DNA of 64,000 nt from Pelomonas sp. Root1217 (GTDB lineage Bacteria; Pseudomonadota; Gammaproteobacteria; Burkholderiales; Burkholderiaceae_C): the NCBI RefSeq assembly GCF_001425705.1, contig NZ_LMDC01000002.1:34732-98731 (forward strand), written 5' to 3'. Positions 49,622 through 59,120 of this stretch are shown in pieces; position 1 is the first letter of the stretch; every line of letters begins with the position of its first letter. The notes below the pieces were generated by a model. The model saw only the letters and a program-made list of their open reading frames with translations. It was not told where the DNA came from and did no database searches. The translations under genes and the position numbers were made by a program.

Positions 49622-51678
49622 CACGGTGCCTGCAGCAGCTCGGCGCCCATGGGCGGCAGCTTCACGGTGCCGGTCCAGGTCTGGCCGCTGATGAGGCCCT
49701 TCGCCGTGCCGTCGATGGGCACGTCCTTGGCTTCGCCCGTGGTGTTGACGTAGTAGTTGCGGCCCTGCACCACCCGTGCATAGACGCCGTCTGGCGTCTT
49801 CGGACCGGGCTCCAGCCCCAGGCTGGGGTAGAGCTGTCGGTACAGCGCTCGCATCACCTCAGGCTGCGCCACCGTGCCGACGTAGATCGCGCGGCCCTTG
49901 CCGAACTTGTTGACGGTCACCGCCGGCACCTTGTCGCCGGTGTTGGTGAAGCGCGCCAGCACCTCGGCGGTGGACGGCTCCAGCACCTCGATGAAGCCGA
50001 GGTCGCCCTTGGCGTCGACGTCGCCGATGCGGGTCTCGACCTTGCCGGCGTTGTAGAACTCGTTGGTGCGCAGGCCGAACACGTCGGTCAGGCCGCCGGG
50101 CAGCGGCGTGTCATGCCACTGGTTGTTGTCGTTCACCTTGGCGGACTGGGCCGTCATGATGACGGTGCCGCCCTCCGAGACGAACTTGCGCAGATTGGCC
50201 GTCGAAGCCTTGTCCAGCAGGTACATGCCGGGCACGACGACGAGCTTGTAGCGGCTCAGGTCCTCATGGCCGATGTGGATGACGGCCGCGTCGATGTTGT
50301 CCTTGAACAGCGGCTCGAAGGCGTTGTGCGCCTGCTTCATGTAGCCGGGGTTCACGTAGGGCCGCACCGTGTTGGAGATGCCCTCCTTGGGCAGGTTGGT
50401 CGCGATGACGTTGTCGAAGGCGTAGGCGATCGCCACCTTGGGCTGCTGCAGGCGCGGGAAGCCGAGCTTTTCAAGCTGGTTGAATTCCTTGGCGATGGTG
50501 GCGAACTCGTCGAGCTTCCAGGACGGGCGGTCGTCATGGTCGATGAGGCCGAACAGCGCCTGCTCCTCGCCGCCGTGGTGGCTGTGCCAGGTCCAGGGCA
50601 TCACGGCCTGGGCGCCCAGCAGCAAACCGAAGTGGGCCCACATGCGCGAGCGGCCCTTGCTGCCGTAGTAGCCGGGGCCGCCCGCGGTGAACTCGTTGAA
50701 CCAGATGGGCGCGTTCATGCCGGCGCGCATCATGGTGGCCTCGAAGCCCGCGCCGATGGGGTCGCCCGGGTAGAAGCCCATGGCGCCGTAGCTGATGTAC
50801 TGGCGGTAGGTGGCCAGCATGTCGAAGCCCTTGCGCCAGGCGCTGTCCCACAGGTTGGAGATGGCGGGCTTGTCGGGCACGTTCTTCTTGCGCACGGCTT
50901 CCAGCGAGGCCAGCACTTCGACGGTCTGCTCGGACCAGAAGCGGCGCATGTCGAGATAGCGCTCGTAGGGGCCGGGGCCTTCGATGTAGGGCAGGCGCAC
51001 CTCGTCCCAGGTGTTGATGTGGCGCGACCAGCGCTGCGAGGCCCAGGCCTTGTTCAGCGCGTCGATGCTGCCGTACTTCTTCTTCAGCCAGCCAATGAAG
51101 CGTAGGCGGTCGGCCTCGGAGTACGACACCATGCCGTTGCCGCTCTCGTTGTTGAAGCCGATGGCGAACAGCGCAGGGTGCTTGGCATAGCGCTTGGTCA
51201 TCGTGTCGGCCAGGCGCACCAGCAGGCGGCGGTAGTTCGGGTCGCTGGTGTTGTCCATGTAGCGCTCGACCGGGTCGAGGCGGTTGCCCTTCTCGTTCAC
51301 CACGTCGACGCCCGGGTACTTCTTGTGCATCCAGATCGGCGCGGGCTGGCCGGGGATGTCCATCATCACCTTGAGACCGGCGGCCTGCATGCGGTCCATG
51401 ATCCAGTCGAAGAGGGCGAAGTCGAACTTGCCCTCGGCGGGCTCGAAGGCATCCCAGCTCAGGTCGCCCATGCGCACGATCTTCATGCCGGCGCCCTTCA
51501 TGCGGTCGATGTCGCGCTGGATCTGGGCCTTGTCGGCGCGGTCGAAGGGCTGGTAGTTGGTGCCGACGAAGAGTTGCCCGGCACCGGGCCAGTCCGTGCG
51601 GCCGTCGGCGCTCTGGGCGTGGGTGGTCAGCGCGGCAAATGCGAGGGCGCAGGTGAGGAGGGATTGTTTCAGCTTCAT
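49621..51678 (-). CDS. GH42 beta-galactosidase
   Basis: Retaining beta-galactosidase (685 aa) acting on galactosides or short galactan. The signal peptide (KLKQSLLTCALAFAALTTHAQ) supports the start at 51678. The (beta/alpha)8 barrel begins at LFVGTNYQPFDR; the acid/base is E178 in GFNNESGNG and the nucleophile E329 in WFNEFTAGG. The trimerisation (Rossmann-like) domain with YKLVVVPGMYLLDKAS and the C-terminal beta domain follow. GH42 enzymes are usually cytoplasmic, so the clear signal peptide is notable. Both ends overlap neighbours by four bases or fewer, indicating a tight operon. Confidence 0.92.
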   Translation of the reverse strand: MKLKQSLLTCALAFAALTTHAQSADGRTDWPGAGQLFVGTNYQPFDRADKAQIQRDIDRMKGAGMKIVRMGDLSWDAFEPAEGKFDFALFDWIMDRMQAAGLKVMMDIPGQPAPIWMHKKYPGVDVVNEKGNRLDPVERYMDNTSDPNYRRLLVRLADTMTKRYAKHPALFAIGFNNESGNGMVSYSEADRLRFIGWLKKKYGSIDALNKAWASQRWSRHINTWDEVRLPYIEGPGPYERYLDMRRFWSEQTVEVLASLEAVRKKNVPDKPAISNLWDSAWRKGFDMLATYRQYISYGAMGFYPGDPIGAGFEATMMRAGMNAPIWFNEFTAGGPGYYGSKGRSRMWAHFGLLLGAQAVMPWTWHSHHGGEEQALFGLIDHDDRPSWKLDEFATIAKEFNQLEKLGFPRLQQPKVAIAYAFDNVIATNLPKEGISNTVRPYVNPGYMKQAHNAFEPLFKDNIDAAVIHIGHEDLSRYKLVVVPGMYLLDKASTANLRKFVSEGGTVIMTAQSAKVNDNNQWHDTPLPGGLTDVFGLRTNEFYNAGKVETRIGDVDAKGDLGFIEVLEPSTAEVLARFTNTGDKVPAVTVNKFGKGRAIYVGTVAQPEVMRALYRQLYPSLGLEPGPKTPDGVYARVVQGRNYYVNTTGEAKDVPIDGTAKGLISGQTWTGTVKLPPMGAELLQAP

Positions 51679-54011
51679 GGATTCGTTGGGTTGGCTGAGG
51701 AGGCCGCGGCGCGCGGCCATTGCAAGGAGGTGCGTGCCTGGTTGCGCACGACGATGAGGTCGACGCTCCGGCCTGTGGCCAGCAGCGCCTGGAGGGTGGC
51801 GACATCGTTGATAGCCTGCAACCCCGCGCCGACGATGACATCGCGGGGTTGCAGGCCGGCGGCCGCACCAGGGCTGCCCGCGTCAACGCTCAGCACGATG
51901 AGGCCGGCCTTGTCGCCCAGGCCGGCGGCCGACTGCTCGCCCAGCGTTTCGACCGGCTTGAGGCTCAGGCCATGCAGCTGCTGCGCCGCTCGCGGAGCGG
52001 TTTGGCTGAGCTGCTGGGGCACCGGGAAGACGGGATGCAGCGCCAGCGCCTTCAGCCGTGCCGGACGCACGCCGAAGTCGTCCATCGGGAAGTTGACGAA
52101 GCCGATGCGGGCCGCCAGTGCCTCGCTCGTGACCGTGTAGTCACCCTTGGCCGGTGCAGCGAAGCGCGGATCGCCCGCGACCGAGTCCGCATCCGTGCCC
52201 CGAGCCTGCGCATCGCGCAGGTCGGCTTCGGTCACAAAGAAGTTGCGGTTGACGCTGCGGCCCCAGCGCTTGATCTCCACCGGCTGGTGGGCACCCATGA
52301 CGACGTTGGACTCGAACACGTCGCCGCCGTTGTCGAACCAAACATGCGGGTGGAAGCTGCCGTTGACGAGGATGTTGTTGCGCACGACGCGCTGGAAGCC
52401 CTCGCGCAGCTTCAGCCCGCCGGCCAGCATCAGGTTCTCTTCGATGACGTAATTGGAGGCGCCATCGTCCAGGTCGACGTCCCAGCCGTGGTCGCAGCGC
52501 CAGCGGTTGCGCTTCATGACGATGGGCTCGACGGCATCGAGCAGCGCCAGCTCCGGGTGGGACGCCGCGCGGCGGTCCATCTCGGCGCGGTCGGGGTGCC
52601 AGAAGCGGTCACGGCCCCAGCTGTTGAAGCTGCCGTGGTCGCCGGTCATGCGCACGGTGTCGAAGACATCGTTGTGCGTGATGCGATGCCCGCCCCAGGT
52701 GCCGTCGCCGATGTTGATGCCGGCGCGCGGCATGCGGTAGATGCTGTTGTGGTCGACGGTGATGCGCGCCGCCATCGACAGCTGCACGCCGGTGGCCTGG
52801 CGGTCGATCTGACCAATGTCGTGGATCAGGTTGTCGCTGGCTTGCGAATCCTTCGGGTAGACGTCGGACTTGGGGCCTGGCGTGCGGTCGATGGCCGCCA
52901 GCTCGAGCCGCTGGTAGTACTCGAACAGCGGCGACCGCACGGCCTCGGGACGGCCGACGAAGGCGATCGCCGTGCCACCAATGTCGTGGATATGGTTGCC
53001 CGAGATGGCCACCTGCTCCGCGCGGCCGCTGACGACGACGCCATGGCCGCCGAGGTCGGCGAAGTCGGAGTCCTCGATACGGATGTCGCCCGCGTTCTCG
53101 ATGGTCACCGCGCCGACGCGGTAGAACTTCCAGTCCGAGCGCAGCAGCGGCTCGGTGGCCTTCAGGTAGGTAGGCTCGGTCTCCCGGAACACGAGGCGCT
53201 GCACGCGCACGTGCTGCACGACCTCGGCCCGACCCTCGATGCGGATCAGGGCCTCGTGCGCGCTGCCACGGAAGCCCCGCGCCGGCGGCTGCGCGTTGGC
53301 CGAAGGTTTGACGTAGAGCCAACCCTCCTTGCGGTCGTGGAACCACTCGCTCGGTGCGTCCAGTTCCTCCAGCACGTTCTCGACGAACCGGTCCCGGTCG
53401 CTAGGCGGCATCACGCGGTTGTTGTCGACCTGTTCGCCGTAGAGGAGGCTGCCATCGGCCTTCTTGCCGAGGATGGGCACTTGCACGCCGCCCCAACGCG
53501 CACCGTGCAGCGCGTGCAGCACCGCGCCTTGCGGGTCGTGCCAGCGCGCCACGCGCTCGGGCGAGGTGGCGTCGGGTGCGCCGCCAAAGCCCTGGTTGGC
53601 CGGGTCGAAGTTCGGGTAGCGAGCCCGCACGAGCATGGCTTGGCCGAGCCACAGGCGCTGGAACGACCGACCGGCATAGCGGGCGCGCCAGATGCCGTCC
53701 TTCCAGGCTTCCCAGCGCAAGGCGGGCAGCGACGTCGCGCCGCTCAGCACGGCGCGGGCGCCAGGTGCTGCGGCGAGCACGAAGGGCTCTTCGGCTGAAC
53801 CCGACAGCGCTTCGTCGATGACAAGGGGCGCGGCGAGCTGGTAGTTGCCGCTCGCGAGTTCGATGTGGCGAATGCGCTTGTCGGTCCGTGCCCAATGCAG
53901 AGCGGCCTCCAGCGACTTGGCATCCTTGACGGTCAACGTTTGAGTCTCGGCCTGCGCCCCACCGGCCAAGACCGCCAGCGTGACCAGCAGCGTCTGAAAG
54001 TGAATCTTCAT
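51675..54011 (-). CDS. Secreted right-handed beta-helix protein with C-terminal PDZ domain
   Basis: A 778-aa protein with signal peptide (ending GGAQA). Residues about 25-120 open a parallel beta-helix (IELASGNYQLAAPLVID, RAVLSGATSLPAL), and about 300-560 carry repeated short coils with aligned Asn/His/Asp (NAGDIRIEDSDFADLGGHGV, ISGNHIHDIGGTAI, VDHNSIYRMPRAGINIGD, ITHNDVF). Such proteins include the glycoside hydrolase families GH120 and GH141, but the exact family cannot be fixed by eye. The last roughly 100 residues form a PDZ domain (VSVDAGSPGAAAGLQPRDVI), unusual on a glycan-active beta-helix protein. It is coupled to GH42 by an ATGA overlap. The start at 54011 is set by the signal peptide. 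Confidence 0.8.
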   Translation of the reverse strand: MKIHFQTLLVTLAVLAGGAQAETQTLTVKDAKSLEAALHWARTDKRIRHIELASGNYQLAAPLVIDEALSGSAEEPFVLAAAPGARAVLSGATSLPALRWEAWKDGIWRARYAGRSFQRLWLGQAMLVRARYPNFDPANQGFGGAPDATSPERVARWHDPQGAVLHALHGARWGGVQVPILGKKADGSLLYGEQVDNNRVMPPSDRDRFVENVLEELDAPSEWFHDRKEGWLYVKPSANAQPPARGFRGSAHEALIRIEGRAEVVQHVRVQRLVFRETEPTYLKATEPLLRSDWKFYRVGAVTIENAGDIRIEDSDFADLGGHGVVVSGRAEQVAISGNHIHDIGGTAIAFVGRPEAVRSPLFEYYQRLELAAIDRTPGPKSDVYPKDSQASDNLIHDIGQIDRQATGVQLSMAARITVDHNSIYRMPRAGINIGDGTWGGHRITHNDVFDTVRMTGDHGSFNSWGRDRFWHPDRAEMDRRAASHPELALLDAVEPIVMKRNRWRCDHGWDVDLDDGASNYVIEENLMLAGGLKLREGFQRVVRNNILVNGSFHPHVWFDNGGDVFESNVVMGAHQPVEIKRWGRSVNRNFFVTEADLRDAQARGTDADSVAGDPRFAAPAKGDYTVTSEALAARIGFVNFPMDDFGVRPARLKALALHPVFPVPQQLSQTAPRAAQQLHGLSLKPVETLGEQSAAGLGDKAGLIVLSVDAGSPGAAAGLQPRDVIVGAGLQAINDVATLQALLATGRSVDLIVVRNQARTSLQWPRAAASSANPTNP

Positions 54012-54055
54012 CGGTAATAGAACTGCCCGCGGCCGGCCGAGGCACTGCTCTCCGT

Positions 54056-56914
54056 TCACGGCGCTGCTTTTTCGACGACGACACGGCCGGTGAGGCCCGA
54101 GGGCTGCCCGGGCTGCGCCTGCAGGAGCACCGTGACCGTGCGCCATCCCGGGCCCTTGGGCAGCGGCACCGTCAGCGGTCCGGTCGCGGGGTCGGTCTTC
54201 TCGCCGAGCTTCACACCTTCCATCCACACCTCGGCACGGCCCGCGATCTCGCGGAACACCAGGCGCCCGCGGCCATCGTTGTGGTCGGAACGCAGGCCGA
54301 ACGACGCGCGGTAGGCCCGCCAGGGCTGGCTCTCCGGCTCCTGCTTGATCGGCGGATCACCCCAGCCCCAGCTGTTCATGTCGCCATGGCTGGGCGCGAT
54401 GGCCGGGTCCGGGCGGGTGGCCTGCGGCGGCGAGATGCGCCAGCCGCCGACCTTGGCGAACGGTTCCGCCGCAGCCACCGCGGGCGGCGCCGACACGGCC
54501 TTCACGTCCATCGCGATCACGGCGCTTTCCAGACCCGGGGCCGTGGCGCGCAGCGTCAGCACGCCCTGCCCACCCAACCGGGTCTGCAGGATCACCTGGG
54601 CCAGGCCATTGAAGAGCTTGCGCTCGGGGGTCTTCTCGGAATCGTGCGAATTGGGGTCGCCGTTGCCGACGCCGATCAGCGTGCCGGCGCCGCCAACCTC
54701 GAAGCTCACGAGCGCGTCGGCGGTCGGCACCGGGCGGCCCTGCGCGTCGACCACGCTGACCTTGACGGGCACCGCGTCGCGGCCGTCACCTGCCAGTGCG
54801 GCGCGGTCGGGCGTCAACACCAGGCGCGCCGGGGCGCCGGTCGTTTCCACGGCGTCTCGCGCCAGTTCGCTGCCGTTGCGCAGAGCCACCGCCTCCAGGC
54901 GGCCTGGCGCGTACGGCACCTGGAAGCTGACCATGTCGATCGGGTCGACATCGCTCTCGCCGACGACCTTGCCGTTGAGCAGCAGGCGCACGCGCGGCGC
55001 GTTGGTGGCCACCATCACCTTGATGGGCTGGCCTTCACGCCCGGCCCAGTTCCAGTGCGGCACCACCTTGATGACGGTCCGGTCCTTGATCCAGTGCGCC
55101 TGGTGGATCCAGTACGCCGTCTTGGGGTAAGCGCACAGGTCCATCGCGCCGAAGAAGGAGTTGACGCTGGGCCACTCGTAGGGCGTCGGCTCGCCGCGGT
55201 AGTCCAGGCCGGTCCAGATGAAGCCGCCGGCCACGAAAGGCCGCTCGGCGATGGCGCGCCAGGCCTTGCGGTGCGTCGTGCCGAAGCTCGATGGCTCCTC
55301 GTCGTAGGTGGCCATCACCTGCGCCTTGGGATCGCTCTCGAAGGCGCCGCGCGTCATGTACGAGGCGGTGTCCTCGGTGCTGGTCATCGGCCGCTTGGGG
55401 TTCTGCTGGTGGAAGCGGTCATAGGCCCAGGTCTGGTAGTTGATGCCCGCCACGTCGACCACCTGCGTGACGTTGAGCTCGCCGAAGATACCGTCGTGCA
55501 TGGCCGCCGTCACCGGGCGCGTCGGGTCAAGGGTCTTGACGACGTCGACCGTGCGGCGCGCGATCTCGTAGCCCACTTCGCTGCCCTGCAGGGGCTCTTC
55601 GTTGAAGATGGACCACATGAACACGCTCGGGTGGTTGCGGTCGCGCCGCACCAGCCAGGCCAGCTGCCGCTCCACCACCTCGGGCGAGGTGTTGAAGTTG
55701 CGGTTCTCGTTCAAGACCAGCAGGCCCATGCGGTCGGTCATGTCCAGCACTTCGGCCGCGATCGCGCCGTGCGCGAAGCGGATGGCATTGACGCCCATGG
55801 ACTTGAGCTGGCGCAGGCGGAACTCCCAGATCGAATCGGGCACCGCGACGCCGACGCCGGCATGGTCCTGGTGGATGGCCACGCCCTGCACCTTGACCGG
55901 CTGGCCGTTCAGGAAGAAGCCGCGGTCAGCGTCGAAGCGCAGACTGCGAAAGCCCGTCTGCACCTCGGTTCGGTCGATCTCGGCGTTGCCGTCGCGCAGC
56001 ACTGCGCGCACGCGGTAAACGTTGGGCTGTTCGAGCGACCACAGGCGCGGCTGCTGCACCGTCAGCTTCAGCTGGGCCGTGCTCGACTTCAGCGCCTGCA
56101 CCTGCACGCGCGTGCTGCCGCGGGCCACTTCGCGGCCCTCGGGGTCGAGCAGCGTCACCTCCAGCACACCCGCCCGCGCCACCTTGGCGCTGCTGGCCAG
56201 GTCCACCGTCACCGGCAGCGTCCAGCCCTTTCCTTCCTGCACCGGATTGGCGTGCAGCCCGTCGGTGGCGATGTGCAGAGCGTCGCGCTTGACCAGCCAG
56301 GCGTGGCGGTACATGCCGGCACCTTCGTACCACCAGCCCTCCTGCGCATCCGCGTCCACGCGCACGGCGACGGTGTTGACCTCCTCGCCGTAGCGCAGGT
56401 AGGGCGTGATGTCGATGGAGCGGCCGTTGTAGCCGGAGTAGTTGCGGTTGGCGACGATGCCGTTGACCCACACCGTGCTGTGCGTGGCGACGGCGTCAAG
56501 CTGCAGCTCGACATGGCGCCCGCGGTCGCTGACCGGCAGCTGGAGGTAGCGCCGGTACCAGCCGATGCCGCGCGGGCGGTAGCCCTGCGAGGCGTTCTCG
56601 TTCTTGTCGAAGGGCCCTTCGACCGCCCAGTCGTGCGGCAGGTCGAGCCGGCGCCAGGCCGAGTCGTCGAAGTCAGCGCCGGCGGCGCCAAAGCTGCCGT
56701 TGGCCTTGCCGTTGGCATAGCTCATGCCATGGCCTTTGATCGCCGGCCCGGCCACGTCGCCCAGGTGGAACAGCCAGCCGCCGTCCAGCGACAGCCGCTC
56801 GCGCGAACCAGCCGCCAGCGCGGGGTCGGCGAGCAGCACCATGCCGAGCAGCAGCGCGGCGCACAGGCGCAGGCCTGCATTCAATCGGTCGCGAAACCCT
56901 GTCATCTTCATCAT
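54056..56914 (-). CDS. GH2 beta-galactosidase with extra C-terminal domain
   Basis: Secreted GH2 enzyme (952 aa): signal peptide about 1-34 (ending PALAA), jelly-roll domain (WYRRYLQL, STVWVNG), Ig-like domain, TIM barrel with acid/base E439 (IFNEEP) and nucleophile E514 (TSTEDTA), DUF4982 and Big-like domains. Compared with the GH2 gene at 47132 it has about 120 additional residues (YRASFGLRSDHNDGRGRLVFREIAGRAEVWMEG), which read like a further jelly-roll module. Three Met codons lie within the first four positions; the first is used here. It lies 19 bp downstream of the GH5 lipoprotein gene. Confidence 0.91.
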   Translation of the reverse strand: MMKMTGFRDRLNAGLRLCAALLLGMVLLADPALAAGSRERLSLDGGWLFHLGDVAGPAIKGHGMSYANGKANGSFGAAGADFDDSAWRRLDLPHDWAVEGPFDKNENASQGYRPRGIGWYRRYLQLPVSDRGRHVELQLDAVATHSTVWVNGIVANRNYSGYNGRSIDITPYLRYGEEVNTVAVRVDADAQEGWWYEGAGMYRHAWLVKRDALHIATDGLHANPVQEGKGWTLPVTVDLASSAKVARAGVLEVTLLDPEGREVARGSTRVQVQALKSSTAQLKLTVQQPRLWSLEQPNVYRVRAVLRDGNAEIDRTEVQTGFRSLRFDADRGFFLNGQPVKVQGVAIHQDHAGVGVAVPDSIWEFRLRQLKSMGVNAIRFAHGAIAAEVLDMTDRMGLLVLNENRNFNTSPEVVERQLAWLVRRDRNHPSVFMWSIFNEEPLQGSEVGYEIARRTVDVVKTLDPTRPVTAAMHDGIFGELNVTQVVDVAGINYQTWAYDRFHQQNPKRPMTSTEDTASYMTRGAFESDPKAQVMATYDEEPSSFGTTHRKAWRAIAERPFVAGGFIWTGLDYRGEPTPYEWPSVNSFFGAMDLCAYPKTAYWIHQAHWIKDRTVIKVVPHWNWAGREGQPIKVMVATNAPRVRLLLNGKVVGESDVDPIDMVSFQVPYAPGRLEAVALRNGSELARDAVETTGAPARLVLTPDRAALAGDGRDAVPVKVSVVDAQGRPVPTADALVSFEVGGAGTLIGVGNGDPNSHDSEKTPERKLFNGLAQVILQTRLGGQGVLTLRATAPGLESAVIAMDVKAVSAPPAVAAAEPFAKVGGWRISPPQATRPDPAIAPSHGDMNSWGWGDPPIKQEPESQPWRAYRASFGLRSDHNDGRGRLVFREIAGRAEVWMEGVKLGEKTDPATGPLTVPLPKGPGWRTVTVLLQAQPGQPSGLTGRVVVEKAAP

Positions 56915-56933
56915 GCTTTTCTCTCTGTGATCT

Positions 56934-59099
56934 TCATGGCGGCCAGTCGATTGAGTCGACGTACAAGGTGCCCGTCCAGGCGGCGCCGGTCGATATCTTC
57001 AGGCCCAGCCGCTTCAATGGTGGGGTGGCGCCTGCCGGCACCTTGACCGTGAGCGTGTTCCACGTGCCAGCCGTCGGGCTGCCATGCCAGTTGGAGGCCC
57101 AGGCCCAGTTGTAGTCCTGCAGGTAGACCTCGATGGACGTGACCTGATGGCCCACCGGCACCCAGACGCGGAAGGTCACCGTCGCGCCAGCGGGCACAAC
57201 CACGTCAGACAAGTCCAGCGACGATTGGCCAGCGGCCGTGCCCTTGAAGCTCACGGCCAGCGACTGCTTGCCCGCGTAGTGCTGCGCGGTGGACGTGGCG
57301 ACCCCCGAGATCAAAGCGCCGCTCGCCGACCAGTGCTGCGTATCGGTCTCGAAGGAGAACTTCGTCGGGTCCGGATTGACGCCGGACGTGGCTGCGTAGG
57401 CCTCCGGCGAGAAGCCGGACGGCCCGGAGGCATTGACCGCGATCACCTGGTAGTAATAGGTGGTGCCGTCATTCAGGCCGGTGTCGTTGTAGGACGTGCC
57501 GGTGATGCCGGTGACGGAGGGCGTGGCCGGTTCATTGCCCGATTGCGTCGTGCGGTAAAGGCTGTAGCCGGTGGCGCCAGCGACGGCGTTCCAGGTCAGG
57601 TTGACCTGGCCCGCGCCTGCAGCCGTTGCGACCAGGCCCGTCACCGCGTAGGGGGCGCCATTGGGCGGCGGGGGCGCGACGCCGCCGGTCAATACAGCAA
57701 CGACTTCCGGGTTGGTGATGGCGCCCGTGTCGTACTTAAACGGGGCGTCGGGCGTGCTCCAGTAGAACGGGCTCAGGCCGTGGGCATGGGCAGCGTCCAC
57801 GAGGTACTTGTTCCAGTAAAGCGTGGAAGCAGTGTTCCAGAGCTTGTCATTGCCCGTCAGGTTGGGTGTCCCGGCCGCCTGGAATTCGCCCACCAGCACC
57901 GGGATGCCCTTGTCGACATACTGCTCCTTCAACTGCTGGAACCCGGAGTCGATGGCGCCCTCTTCCCAGGCCGTGGCGTTGCGGCTCGGGTTGCCGGCGT
58001 AGTGGTAGGCCGCGCCCCAGAACCAGATCGCCTTGCCCCAGGATTGGTCATCGTGAATGATCGTGAACAGGGAGGGCGTGTAGTTGTGGTACTCCACCAT
58101 CAAGCGGCCGGGGGTCGTGTCTGATGGCAGCGTGGTGAACCACGAGGTATCCCCGCCGCCTTGCAGCACCAGCCAGCGGTTGGCGTTCTTGCCGCCGGCT
58201 GCGCGAACCGTGTTGACGAAGGTTTGGTAGTACGCCAAGAGCGTCTTCATCTCGGCGAGGCTGTGGATATCCGGTTCGTTCGCCGCAGCAAACAACAGCC
58301 GGTTGTCATAGCCCGCGAACTCGGTGGCAATCTGGGTCCAGTAGGACTTGATCTTCTCGTTGATGGCCGCGTCGACGCTGCTCCCGATATGGCTGTCGAA
58401 CCATCCACCGTCCCAGTGGACGTTGATGAGGACATGCATGCCTGCGGCAATGCTCCCGTCCACCGCCTCTTTGACTTTGGCCATGTAGGCCGCATTGATC
58501 TTGTGGGTGGTCTTGTCGGCGTTGGAGTCCCAGGCGCAGGGGATGCGGACGGCATTGAACCCGGCCTGGGCTGCCGACGTGTAGACCGCCGGACCCGGGT
58601 AGGAATATCCCCAAATGGCCTCCAGCGAGTTGCCTAAGTTGAACCCGTAGGTGGGAACCGGCAGCGGCGACGTTGCGGCCAGCACGGTGATCGAGCTGCT
58701 GTACAGCGCCGCATCACCGGCGGTGTTCTTGACCGTGATGGACTTCGTGCCTTCCGTGTTGCTGGGCATGCATTGGAAGCGCGCCTCGGTGCTGCTGATC
58801 GAAAGCGTGCTCATGCTGGCGCAGTCGGCCACGGCCAGTGCCAAGGTACTGGGCAGATTGCTGCCAGTGACCTGGTAATAGGCGCGCTGATTCATCCGCG
58901 CGGTGGCGGGCGCATTGAAACTCGAATTGGTCGAGTTCACGGCAGCGATGCTGGGTGAAGCGGATTGCCCCGTGCCACCGCCGTTGTTGCCGGCTGTGTC
59001 GGCACCGGTGCCGCCGCTAGCGCCGCCACCACCGCCACAGCCGGCCACAAGGCTGCCGAGCAGCGCCGAAAGGACGAGGAGTTGTTTCCCGTTCATCAT
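56934..59099 (-). CDS. GH5 endo-glycanase lipoprotein with Fn3 and C-terminal carbohydrate-binding-like domain
   Basis: Surface or periplasmic lipoprotein (721 aa). The lipobox LVAG-C places the lipidated Cys at 21, followed by a Gly/Ser linker and an Ig-like (IPT-type) domain (about 65-140). The GH5 barrel begins at YGFNLGNSLEAIWG and includes VRIPCAWDS, LINVHWDGGWF, acid/base E275 (AANEPD) and nucleophile E405 (VGEFQA). An Fn3 domain (about 490-570) and a C-terminal beta-sandwich (WSASGALISGVATSTAQHY to the end) resembling a carbohydrate-binding module complete it. A membrane-tethered endo-enzyme could trim imported or surface-bound chains. It is 21 bp downstream of the GH95 gene. Confidence 0.9.
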   Translation of the reverse strand: MMNGKQLLVLSALLGSLVAGCGGGGGASGGTGADTAGNNGGGTGQSASPSIAAVNSTNSSFNAPATARMNQRAYYQVTGSNLPSTLALAVADCASMSTLSISSTEARFQCMPSNTEGTKSITVKNTAGDAALYSSSITVLAATSPLPVPTYGFNLGNSLEAIWGYSYPGPAVYTSAAQAGFNAVRIPCAWDSNADKTTHKINAAYMAKVKEAVDGSIAAGMHVLINVHWDGGWFDSHIGSSVDAAINEKIKSYWTQIATEFAGYDNRLLFAAANEPDIHSLAEMKTLLAYYQTFVNTVRAAGGKNANRWLVLQGGGDTSWFTTLPSDTTPGRLMVEYHNYTPSLFTIIHDDQSWGKAIWFWGAAYHYAGNPSRNATAWEEGAIDSGFQQLKEQYVDKGIPVLVGEFQAAGTPNLTGNDKLWNTASTLYWNKYLVDAAHAHGLSPFYWSTPDAPFKYDTGAITNPEVVAVLTGGVAPPPPNGAPYAVTGLVATAAGAGQVNLTWNAVAGATGYSLYRTTQSGNEPATPSVTGITGTSYNDTGLNDGTTYYYQVIAVNASGPSGFSPEAYAATSGVNPDPTKFSFETDTQHWSASGALISGVATSTAQHYAGKQSLAVSFKGTAAGQSSLDLSDVVVPAGATVTFRVWVPVGHQVTSIEVYLQDYNWAWASNWHGSPTAGTWNTLTVKVPAGATPPLKRLGLKISTGAAWTGTLYVDSIDWPP

Positions 59100-59120
59100 G
59101 GAAATCCTAGAAAAACTTTC

